64,000 bases of DNA from Typha latifolia (lineage: Eukaryota; Streptophyta; Magnoliopsida; Poales; Typhaceae), in contig CM034107.1 in the NCBI GenBank assembly GCA_019914945.1, positions 372,001 to 436,000 of the forward strand. The letters run 5' to 3'. Under the pieces are notes generated by a model. It worked only from the letters and a program-made list of their open reading frames with translations, had not been told where the DNA came from and searched no databases. How positions within the stretch are numbered: position 1 is the first letter of the stretch; the number at the start of each line of letters is the position of its first letter. Shown here one piece after another: positions 36,310 to 48,200 of the stretch. The position numbers and the translations under genes were made by a program.

Positions 36310-38136
36310 ATGGAAGGGAGGAGCAAAAACCCTAGAAAAACCCTAGCTTTCCAGACCCTCCTAGTTTTTTTCTTCTTAGTCTCCCATGCCCCAGAAACCA
36401 CCTACTCCCAGCTTCTCCATTCAGAGCCTATCTTCTCCCAGAGCCCAACACCTTCTCCCCCTTCTAAGATTTCCAAAACGCCCAACACCGCCCATCTGTG
36501 TCGAATCCTCCTTGGCATCCTCTTCGGTTCCCTTACTGGCTTCGTTCTTGCCGTCGTGTTCCTCTTCTTGATTCATCTCATCGTCCAACATACCAACCGC
36601 CCCCCGATTCTCAAAGGCCCTGTGGTGTTCTCCCCGGTAATCTCTCCTAAAGCTCTCCAGTTAGCCCTCTCTGGCGAAATGCAGTCAACCCAATTGCTTG
36701 GGTTGAGCCCCAATGGAAGATACTACCGAGTAGTCCTTGACAATGAGATGGATTTTGCAGTCAAGAGGCTCTTACCCAATTGCACAAATGCTTCTCCATT
36801 GCGGAATTCCAAGTCTGAGTGGAGAAGAGTGCAGCAGCAGCTTGAGATGCTGGCGAGGGTGAAACACCGGAATATGATGAGCTTAAGAGCATATGTCCGC
36901 GACCATGATCAGTTCTCACTGGTATATGACTACATTCCTGGTGGAAGCCTGGAGGATCTGATGAAGAGGGTGAGATCTCGACAAATTAGCCTTTCATGGG
37001 GTGTAAGGTACCGGATTGCTGTTGGGATGGTGGAGGCACTGAGGTACCTGCATTTTGAATGTGAGCCAAGGGTACTGCATGGAAACTTGAAGCCCTCAAA
37101 TGTTATGTTGGATGAAGGGTTGGAGCCGAGATTGGGGGATAGCGGATTGGCTAGACTGTTAGCAACTAACTGCGATAATCCAGGCTCCTCTGACTATGTT
37201 GCTCCCGAGTGCTACCAGAGTAGCAGGTGAAATTCTCTTCTTTGTTTGCCAGTTGACACAAACTCTTCTCTTGGATTTTTTTAGTTTGGACTTCAATATT
37301 GGTATTTCTTTGCTTGTTATGCTCTGGTAGAAAATCTAAGTGATAAGCTGACTTTGTGTCCTCATTTTCTCCTCATCTCCCTGGGAGAAATTCTAGCGAC
37401 AGTTCAAGTTGGTCTAAAATTTATATACTAGATTCTTCACATTTTGTTCAAAAGATGTAGTTTAGAATTATCTCTGGATACTGAATAATGGTTGTCAAAC
37501 CAGTTATCATCATTATTTTGCACTTTCCAGCTTCTACATTTAAGGGTTGAGAGATTTTTTAGCAAAAATTACTTTATTCAGGGAGAAATAGTATGCGGAT
37601 GAGTAAAATTGATATTTAAACTTTTGGAGGAAAGATGGTTGTTACCAATTTCTTTTGACCATGCTGATTTTGTTCATGTTAACTGTAAGAATATTGACTT
37701 CAGATGGTAATAGCTGAATTATGTGCATGCTCTGCAACTTTCTATCCTAACCTTAGTTTTGTATATCTATTTGTAAAACTCCTTTGTGTTAACATCTACC
37801 TTAATATACGCAACAATATAATGCAGGTGTACAGATAAGAGCGATATCTATAGTTACGGAGCAATTCTCGCTGTGCTGCTCACAGGGAGAGATCCATCCG
37901 ATCCATCCTTCGCCAGAGAGACAGAGAGGGGAGGCTTGGCCCAGTGGCTGAGACACCTACAACAAGCTGGGAAGGCTATAGAAGCCCTAGACAAAGGCAT
38001 CTTAGGGAAGGAGGGGGAAGAAGAGGAGATGCTGATGGCAGTCAGAATCACCCTCGTGTGCCTATCAGATATGCCTGCTGATCGACCGTCCAGTGATGAG
38101 CTTGTCAACATGCTTACTCAACTACATAGCTTCTGA
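36310..38136 (+). CDS. CRN: Membrane-anchored receptor-like pseudokinase CORYNE
   Basis: Partner of CLAVATA2 in CLE-peptide signalling in meristems. Two exons, 36310-37226 and 37827-38136, give 408 aa (Arabidopsis CRN 401). There is an N-terminal signal-like hydrophobic segment (residues 12-25) and a short Ser/Pro-rich outer part with no LRRs. A transmembrane helix spans about 65-92 (LGILFGSLTGFVLAVVF). The family-specific juxtamembrane PPILKGPVVFSPVISPK follows, then a kinase-like domain. VAIK-type lysine is retained (FAVK, Lys152), but the glycine loop is poor (LSPNGRYY), HRD is HGN (257-259) and DFG is DSG (277-279). The catalytic loop aspartate is therefore missing, consistent with a pseudokinase. 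The C-terminus DELVNMLTQLHSF is diagnostic. Confidence 0.95.
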
Positions 38137-39394
38137 TATCACCCTTAAACACCCAAGTACAATGACTGAGTGATTTGAGCATAGAGATTAAACTGTCGGT
38201 GTTGGTTATAAAGACCTCTAAGCAAAAATGATCTCGTCAAGTCCTCTTAATGTCGTCTGCGATTATTGATTCAGGTCTTTGTGGGTGTTAGTGTTCTTCA
38301 ATTTGAGGCTTAAAATCTTTCTGGTACTATCTGCAATCCTTGTATTTAGACTGAGGTCTTTAGCTTTCTGGTCTTCTCCTTTTTAAGCCCTGAGCAATGT
38401 GAATACATGTTATGTTTTGAGATCATTCAATTTTTTCTTTTTCCTTTTGAACAAAGAGTCTATTCACTATTGATGCTTTTGAAGTTCTACTTAGAAGTGT
38501 GCTCTAACTATAAATAATTATCCCATCTCTTTGATCAATGCTGTCTTTATTTTTGTGGTTGGGTTTGACACTCGGATATTGCTTTTATCATCTGTTCTCA
38601 GCTTTTATGGAACCATTGATGGCATGGATACTTTGGGGAACATGAAAATGCTGTGAAAAGGGCTTGCAGTCATGCAAGTGGAAAGTGGAAAGTCAGTTTT
38701 ATTTTTCTTCGATCTTTTTGAAGGCTTGGTTGCAAAAGGTCACAAAGAAAAATAAAGGGAAACAAAAGGAGAGGGAAAGTAAGTGTTGGTGTTGAAAAAG
38801 ATTGCCATGGTAAATTCAAAGATCTTTAGTATCAAACCATGTATTCATTCAAGTGGTAGACTTCTTTAAGCCTTTCAATTAAATGGGAATCTTGGGAATG
38901 GTATTTGTAGAGTTTGCACTTCTAATTGAACAACTTTTAACTGTAAGTTCTTGACACCATTAGTTTGAAAAGATTACAGCTTTCATTCATAGAAGATTAA
39001 TGTCTGGATAATGAATGATGGCTTCGAAATCCCTACTCAGTTTACTATCCGGAATATTTGCGGCAGTTAAGTCATTTGAATTCCTTTTGCAACAATAGCA
39101 GTCACAGAAGAAGGAATTTTAAATGTCCTTCCTTAATCCTTACAGTGAGTCAATTATTTTTAAATGTCATCAGGCATGGCATCTTTATCTATCATTTCTT
39201 CAAATAATGATTCACTTTATAACGATTAATCTTGAGGGAGATTTAAGTAATTGTAGTTACGTTCTCATTTTGCCAATATGACTCGTCTTATTCTATTTCG
39301 ATTAATCTTATGTTCTTAGCATTGCATATATATTGGCTAATGTATCAGCAAAATAAGATAAATTAGGAACTCATGCACTTCAGAAGAAGCGAGT
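38137..39394. other. Intergenic: CORYNE 3' UTR and AT-rich DNA
   Basis: CORYNE 3' UTR up to perhaps 38450; beyond that AT-rich sequence with no feature recognised. Confidence 0.5.
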
Positions 39395-39490
39395 ATCATC
39401 TGGGTAGAAGGTTAGTTCAATTGGCTTTTGATAGCCTTACAGAAGACCAGATTCAATCTACACACCTCTAGTAGATGATAAATATCAAGT
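39395..39490 (+). repeat. tRNA-like SINE fragment
   Basis: ggttagttcaattggctttt resembles an A box, and gaccagattcaatctacac, about 40 nt later, a degraded B box. It lies downstream of both CORYNE and the convergent aspartokinase gene. Confidence 0.4.
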
Positions 39491-39713
39491 ACCAAATGTA
39501 TTTAAATATAATACTTTAGACCAACTATATAACATAGGAAGTACCCCATAAATGAGTAGAGGAAATATCTGACCCAATTACTTGAGCAAAAAATGCATCT
39601 TACCAAGAGGAAGCACTGCACACCTTGCAGGCTTGAACAATAGGAGACTAAATCTAATAATAATCGCGTAGTGCAGCTTCAGACTAATGTTGACACGAGT
39701 GGTTGGAAAGCGA

Positions 39714-42700
39714 TCAAGAGCCATTCTGCAAATGTTTCACCCCCTCAACCTCTGAAAGGAATCCGTTCTCGAAGAATGCTGAATGGAGGGCTTTAACACA
39801 TTGTTTAGCCTCGTTATCATGAACTATCAAGGAAATGTTCACCTGTTTCGTGACATGCATTAGACTGGCAATCATAAAACTGTTGATGAACTTGATTAGG
39901 AGGGGTGGAAGGAACAAGTACCTTTGATGCCCCTTGTGATATCATCTGGACGTTGACTCCATTTTTCCGTAGAACATTAAATGCCTGACATGCATAATGC
40001 GCACAGAAAATGCAAGGAACTAAGCAGAGCAAAAGAGGAAATGGAGGGAGAGCATCAATCTCATTTAAGAAGGGTCTCATACCTTTTCAAGTATCAAAGA
40101 GGATCTCTGCACATTTCCAATAAGGGAGATTATTGATCTGTGCTGAAGTAGATGAACAACTGCAATCTTCTCAAGCTCTTCCACCACATGGTCAAGTTCC
40201 TGCCAAGTTAGATTGGATAAATAAATCAGATCACAATGAAGACAGTGTTTTCCTGTCATAAACCAGTTTCTCAAGAAAAAATAATGAATTATTTATTAAT
40301 CAGGAGTTGCTTCCAGAATTTACAAACAATGATGTAAACAATGAACAGAATATCAATTTTGATTTCCAAACTTGCCTGTTGGATTAGCTCTCTACTCCAT
40401 AGTTTTGACGGATCTAATGTCAAAGAAATACTGACTTCGCTAGTAGCAACAGAATCAACAGAGATACCCAAGTCTTCGAAAATAGAGAAAACCTAGTCAA
40501 AGGAACAAAAAGTTAGAAATTCAAAATAATGAAATAGTGGGGTAAGATAATGACGTGTTCTCTACCTTTGCTAGAAATCCAAACTGGCCAAGCATACGAG
40601 TGCTCACTATATCCAGCATTGTGATATTTGATTTCAAAACTATACTAGTTAGTATAGCCTGAGAAAGGAAAAAGAACCAGAGAATAGTAAAATGTGAGAA
40701 AACCAATAAAATAACATGAAGTTGAGAAGACCAGTGAAACATCACCAAGCTGCTACAAAGTACAAACCTTTGCCATATCTCTTTCCTTAGTGATGAGAGT
40801 ACCTGGAGCTTGAGGGTTGTATGAGTTTTTAACTCTAACTGGAATATCACCTTCTCTAGCGGGTCGCATTGATTGTGGATGCAAAACCTGAAATTGATAT
40901 GTATCTTCTATATAAGTGAAGAATACATTTGTATACTTCCTCCAACTCTCCAAAGATGAGTAAGCGTAGTACATATTGCTGCCTTTCTAGATAACTACAT
41001 AGAAAGAGTGAGAATGCAACAATACCTGTGCACCAAAATAGGCAAGTTCAGCTGCCTCCTCAAATGTCAAATATGGTACAGGCTTCGCATTTGGGTAAAT
41101 ATTAGGATCACAAGTCAAAACACCATCAACATCCTTCCAAACCTGCACAATTAGGAGATGTCAATATCAATCAATACTCTATAACGACAAAAAGCACCAT
41201 AAAAGGGCATCAAAGAATATAAATAAGAACAATAAAACACCACTTCAGCAAATAATTGAGTTCAGGACAAGAATAATGAGCTTTTTTGGAAAAAAAACTA
41301 GCAAAACAATTTTTATCCTTTCCAATCTGTCTTACAATGGACCTGAATTTCTCGTAGTCCCAGAGCTTTACCAATGGCTGTAGCTGTCAAGTCACTACCA
41401 CCTCTGCCTAAAGTAGTGACAGCACAAGACTTCCAACCCTGCATGTTGAAGAGGATCTTGTGAAGAATTGAAGGCCAATGGATTGTGGAGATATCTTAAA
41501 GCTTCTCCGAAAGAAAATAGTTATTTTGGGAAAATAGACCTTTCCAAGAAAACCAGTAACAATCGGAATTGCAGGTTCATTGATCCAATCTCCATGCAAC
41601 CTCTTTGCAATGGCAGGATAAGTTGCTTCCAAGATGTCCGCATTAGTAAAGTCGTCTGTTGTTATGAACCCAATATCAAATGCATCATACTGCAAAATAG
41701 TTTGCCAACAGGATAATTAGCTATTTACTAAGATATGAATGTACTAGCAACAGATATTGTAGAGAGTAGAGACTAGCTGACATGTACGATTTATTAAAGA
41801 AGAGCAGGGGTCCGGGGATATTCCTCTCAGCTTTGTTACCAGATGATACCAAATGATACCAGAACCATATTATTTAGAATGTGAAAAGGAAGCCACAAAA
41901 TAATCATGAATTTTGGTGTCACTGTATGAAAAGGAGTTGAAGAATGATGAATCTAAGAAGTCAGAGAGCACTTTTCCTTGAACTGATGAATGACACAAGT
42001 AACCATATGCATCATGGTCTTTGTAAGAAGTTATCCAGTAGCTAAACAATCAAAAAAGAACAAAGAAAAAAGATTCCAATTCCTAAGCAATGTAAGGTTG
42101 AAGCAAAGTCACCATCAAATTGAACAGTCTCTAGTTATAGGTTGCCGTGATGTCTCAGAAGTCAGAACTGACTGAATAATAGATTGCTACACTTAAAGAT
42201 AGGAGAAAGTTCAATGCATCAGCCCTCCCGATCATCTGCTCATTCTGTTGACTTCTTCAAATTTGGAGGTTTAGATCACACGAGAAACCTATACTATGCA
42301 ACCAGTGAATCTGCTAGTCCCTAATATGAATGATATACTTTTCAATGGATATGATGTACCTGCCGTGCTTTTGTACCAATTTTGTTCAAATATGCAGCAA
42401 AAATCCTCGTAGACATGCACTCTCCAAATGAAACTAGATAGTCTCTTGTTCGAAGTGTCAGTTCTTTCATCATGGCAATACCTTTCAAAAGTTGCTCCAG
42501 TTCGTCCAATAGAGCTGCAAAGTTCAGCATAGAGCTAGATAAACATAAAATTGGAAAGCACATGCGTAGTAAAAACGTTGTCAAACAATAAGATTTGCAT
42601 GTTGTTGGTGAAAAATGTTATCAATTCTGTTCTAAATAGATCATGGTAAACAGAAACCATGACACCAATAAATCCTCATTACGAATAGCACAATTCTAAG

Positions 42701-43449
42701 AAACCAAAAGACTAGCAGCAACTCACCAGATATAATAGACCTATCTAGCTCAAGTTCATCAACTGTCCTGAACAAAATGAAATAACAAGCAATTAAATAA
42801 AAACAGTCTAAACCAACCCTACCAAAAGAGATTAGCTATTCTAAGAAAATATAGAGAAAGTAAAAGGTTGATATACTTGAGATGCGACTCTTTTATGAAG
42901 CCTAACTCATCAATTTGAGAAACATTGGTAACCCCACAGCTTACTGCTTTCTCCCCAGCCTACAAATCGAAGAGCCATTAGCAAAAACACGAATACATCC
43001 TCCAAAAACACTGAATTATAACAAAAAGGGATGCATAATACCAATAAAAGTTTATTCGTCGTCTTCCCCATCGCAGATAGAACGATCACCGGCCTTTCGT
43101 CCGGAAAACTGAGGATGAGTTCGGCGACTTCACGCATCCTCTCAGCCGACGCGACCGACGATCCCCCAAACTTCATCACTACGCTCAGCTGGGCGGCGCT
43201 CCCGTCCGCCCCATGCCGCAGTGCCACATCATCCTTCTCTACCACAGCAGACACGAATGCACCTGCCTCGCAGCAAACCTTCAAACCTCTCCTCGTGCTC
43301 ACCCCCTCCCTCCTCCTACAGATCGACTTCAACGATGACTCTACACCTAATCTACTCCTAGAGCTAGCTGAGATAGAGAGAAAACTAAGTGAATCCCTCG
43401 CGATTCCAGCACAATGAGCCCGGGCGCCAAATTGGAGAGCCACTGCCAT
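39714..43449 (-). CDS. AK: Monofunctional aspartokinase, chloroplast-targeted
   Basis: Phosphorylates aspartate, the first step toward Lys, Thr, Met and Ile in plastids. Exons: 43042-43449, 42877-42959, 42727-42767, 42360-42514, 41540-41689, 41343-41438, 41026-41142, 40768-40887, 40566-40658, 40376-40492, 40083-40199, 39922-39984, 39714-39842; 1689 nt, 562 aa. Residues 1 to about 85 are a transit peptide. The kinase domain has VMKFGGSS (93-98), [31 protein letters not shown] and [13 protein letters not shown]. Two ACT domains follow ([27 protein letters not shown] and [21 protein letters not shown]). There is no homoserine dehydrogenase domain, so it is the monofunctional class, usually lysine-inhibited. 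Intron 10 uses a GC donor (CAG then GCAAGT). Confidence 0.96.
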
Positions 43450-45256
43450 AATTCAAGCCAAAGGAGTTGCTTTATCTCACGGATCCTGCATAAGAAACAG
43501 ATCTTTATCTAATCGACAGATTCCAATGTCGACAAATGGTAACATACAAGCCAAAACAAATTAAGAATCTTTCAAATTTTCACACAAATCCAAAATCTTG
43601 ACCGAAAGCATTACAGGTATGTCCGCGTAGAGCGTTGCACCTCGAAATCAGAGAACCCAGAGAGCGAGAGAGAAAAAGTAAGCGTTTAGTTCCTTTCTCC
43701 GATCCCGAGGTGGAGCTCCGAGGGGGGAGGGGGGAGGGGAGGGGGAGGGGGAAGGGGAGAGAGAGATTGAGCGCGGCGGCGTGGAGCGGGACAGGTAGGA
43801 GAATGTAGAAATAGCGGAGGAGGAAAAAGAGAAAAAAAACGAACACTGCCGCATACTTCGTCCACTGCTGTCGGAATGGACGGCCCAGATTCGACGCTGA
43901 CGTGGATCCCGTACGCGGCGCAGTGGAGGAACGTCATGAAGCGGATTTACTTTATTTATTCATAGTGCTTTCCTATATGCTGACCACAAAATTTATGTTG
44001 ATAACTTTATTAGTAAGTTTTAATCATACCGTACATTTTCGCTAATTTTCAAATAACACCCAATAATTTTGTAACTACTAACTATACTCCTTATTCTTCT
44101 TGTAATTTTTATATAATATTCTATTATTATTTTCAATAACAACTATTAATCCAAATTTATAGTTTACATAGCTCTACTAATTAAATAACTAAAATATATT
44201 TAAATTTATTTTAATAATCTTTTATTTGAAAATGATTGAATTTACTTATATGATAGTGTTATATAAAAATTATAGTAAAAAATGAGTAGCCTAGTCATAA
44301 AATTTCAACAAAAACATTAAATAAAAAAGAGATTAAAGCTTTGGGAAGAAGACCTTTTAGCATATTCCAAACACTGTCGGTGACTTTTAGTGCTTAGGCG
44401 ACTATGATGCGTCTACAAAGTGGAAATATAGCAAGAAAATCAAATACGGCACCAAATGTCGATAAATAAAAGAGATGGAAAGTAGAATTGACTTGTTAAA
44501 CGTCTCAATCCTACTTACAGCGTCGAGTATATATATGCATTAGAGACCAAATAAAATAACAACGTTTTGTTTTGCTTATGTTCACATTATTCGATGATTA
44601 GATCTGACCAAATCTTAACTAATCCACCTGTGACATACAAGGGCATCATTTCGGCAAGGAATTTCTAATCAAAATGCAAAAAGTGATACAAGATTTCATG
44701 GGTTATAGTATGTTTCAATTAGAAACTGTCAAGAGAGTAGTTAAAAATAAGACGATGGAAACTTTACGAAATATTCAGCTGCCTATGTGGAGAAAACAAA
44801 GGTGCAATTCTTATGCACCAAATAAATAAGCAAGCAATGAAGCAAAAAAAATCTAAATTCCACAAGTAAAAACAATCCACTCACATGAAATGATAAAAGA
44901 TAGAGATCAATGAAAAGCTCAGGAACTCTACATCACAGTATGTGATATGCTATTAACCCCAGGACACCTCAAAGTCTATCCCAAATGGAAAAGAAAATCG
45001 CTATGCCACATGAAGCACGTTTTACAATAACATAGAAATCACTGAAGGAATCAAAGGCTTGATACAATTACATCCTTGGGCAAATCTACAAAATGTATGA
45101 GGGCAGATGGAGCAGCTGACACACCATTAGCAGTAGTATGTTTGAAGAAGCTTTTGCAGAACCTGTGGGGAAGCTGAGTTCCCAACCTTTTCAAACTCGT
45201 GGTTGGAAGAAACAAATTCATGTTAACAGAAAGAGGGAAACGAAAAACAGCTACTG
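43450..45256. other. Intergenic: aspartokinase promoter and SCD2 3' flank
   Basis: About 43620-43930 holds a GC/purine-rich leader region with a GGGGAGGGGGA-type tract (43720-43765), presumably promoter and 5' UTR. From 43970 to 44650 the DNA is strongly AT-rich. About 44900-45256 should contain the SCD2 3' UTR. No gene recognised. Confidence 0.5.
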
Positions 45257-48200
45257 CTAAGAGTTTTCTGTGCCTGAAGGATTTTGATCAATTTCTCTAC
45301 GGGAGGCTTCCCACAACTGCTGCTCGATACCCAACTTCCTCAGCTCTGTTAGACCTCTCTCCACTGCAACAACAAATTATATCACACAACCTTTTATAAT
45401 ATTTGGGTTACAGGTTGAGTTGACAAGAAAATGCATCTTCTAGATATATGGAGTAAGCTGAGACCGTGCTCAGTAATACATCAGTAAGTATTGTGCTTTC
45501 TGATCACCAGACTATCCAGGACTCATAAAAAGAGCTATAACTAGTATCAAGACAAAATATTGCATGTAGCCATTAATAGTTCTTACTAGACATGCATGTT
45601 GGACAACAAAAGCTGTGTGACAGTACTGCATCTCCTCATAGGAAAAAAAGAAAAGAAAAGAAGGAAAACTAAAATTACTGCAGGATGGACTCTTTTTCTG
45701 TACGGAGAGAAACTAAAAGCAAATGAGCTACTAATGGGAATAGAGTAAGGAATATGACGTCATTACCATCAATGGCGTCATGAGAAGTAGGTCTCTGACC
45801 GCTGCGACCAATCCAAAATTGCAGCCGTTCTTCAGCAATATCTTCTTCTACTCCATGAGTTTTGGCTCTTCTCCAGAAGTACATAAGCCATGCCTGCTTG
45901 AACGTAACATCTTCGGCCTCCTCTAAGTTTAGTTCTGCAAGATTTACCAAGTCAATTATGCAATGCCTGTCAGCATCTAGTATCAAACAAAAGCAGTAGG
46001 GAATAAAGCTGGAAAATCATAACTCAATAAATACAGTAGTCATATATCAATTGTTCCTTTATATGCACTTTGATCATTTGAAAAGCATATGAATATCTTG
46101 TATCAGAAAGATAAAAATGGTATGAACAGTATTCGGTGAAAATAGGAGAAGCTTTACCAAAGGCCTCAAAGAACTTCGACTCCCCAGGTGCTTTAAAATC
46201 TGTACACATATGAATCAGATGTGTAACATATTTGGGGCCAGGATGATGGCATCACCATAGTAGAAACAACATGAAAAATAGTGATATTGTTTTGCAATTT
46301 TTATGAGTCAATGAACCTGAAGTAAATTGTCGAATTAAGTTTGGCCACCGATGTTGACCCAATGCAAGCACAATAGCATCCTCCACCTTGAAGTCAATGT
46401 TCACAAAGATATGGAAACACAAAAATCAACATTGATAGTAGATACTGAGGAACAATAAAATGACAGTAGAAAGAGATGTGATGCCAATTTACAAAAAGTT
46501 CCTACAAAATGCATCATTTTACACAAAATAGAGGGATATTACTGGAAGTACAACCAAGAACAGATGCACAAAATTAAGCATGAAAAAGTATATACTACGA
46601 GTGAAGGATTTCAGGAAACCTTCAAAGATGCAAGTTCTCTTAGGCCCATTTCAACTGATAGCATGCTCTCTATATTGTCTTCTCCAGTAAAGTCATTCAA
46701 ATCATGCATAGGTTTATTTCTTCTGTCAGAATCATCTCGACCTGTTTGTATCAAACAGGAAACAGAAAGAGCACATCCATCATTGGAGTACTCTAAAAGA
46801 AATCTAAAAGATAACACTAAAGTCATGTTAGTCACAGATTAAGATTACTTGCCTGGGCTAGGTGATTCTTCCTTAGCCTTCTGACCAGACGAAGTGACAA
46901 ATTCAACAGGAACAGGAGCTAATGATGACCAATATTCATACTTTGATGCAGCAATATCTGGGTAGATACCTACAAGTAAATGCAATTAAAGACAACAGCC
47001 TCTGTAGTAACTAATTAAGGACGATCTATAGAAAAAAACAAGGAGTTTTTCATTCATACCCTACATGATTGAGTCATTCTGGTTCAAACCACAACTTTTC
47101 ACTATTTCTAGACTGAGCCATGTATTTCCTAAAAGTGTTCAAATATCACCCCCTATTAGTCTAGTAAAGGTTTAACCTTACCCTTGGTTAACTTAACACA
47201 CCTACCAAATTACTAAAATGCCTATGATCTACCTTGGTCAGAACCAAACAAATAACAATCTAACCAAGTCAAACTCGACACTCTAATTGTTGGTTGGAGG
47301 AAAAAATTGTAATGGCCAAATCTTTTATCACAAGAAACAAGGGCATTTTGGGCTTACAAATATTAAGTTGGGACCTTCTCATCTTCAAGTTGTATTCAAG
47401 ACAATATGATATTGTAACAAAAAGGCTTGAAGATAATAATGATTTTGATGATCCAAAATATTAACAACTGATTAAGACTGCTTAATCAAGAAAATCAGAA
47501 ATCATCAGGCAATCTGCAGTAAGCAGTAGACATCTTATGTACACTTATAAAAACAATGAGTCAGTGTGCATCTTCATCATGGCTTAAAAGAGTAAATGAA
47601 CAAAGTCAACGGACTGAATCTATGAAAGGAATCATCTCATAATGTAAGAACCCGTAATAGGACAGAAAATTACCATGTTGGACAGCTAAACCCCAGTACC
47701 GAGCAAGCCAACACCTTTTAAGAACAACTTCTTCCTACAAGAAATATGGATATAGAATAAATAGAGTTCAGTCTATAACAAAATGCCATAAAATTTTACT
47801 ATATATATATATATCTACAAACCCTCTCTTCTTGGGTCAAGATCATTCTCTGTGTGATTGATTGGAGTGCCTTCACTTCTGATTCAGCTTCTTTAAGCTG
47901 CTCAATGGCTGTTGCAACCTCTCCTTTAGCAGACTATTCAAGATATTAAAGCCAAGTAGACAATCAAACAATAAAAAAGTCACATTCACATAATCACGAG
48001 ATTAAAATTGTTTGAAGACATGTAAAGTTTTAGAAATAATCGCCAACTGTTCACTTTGTTTCAAGGAGTACCTCTACTTCTTGCTTTAATGATGTTATTT
48101 CCTCATCTCTCCCATCCTTTGTATCTTTAGCAGATTTAAGTGCAGCCTGGATTGAAAAATAGATCACCCTTAATTAGTTTAAAGACACCATCTGAAGAAT

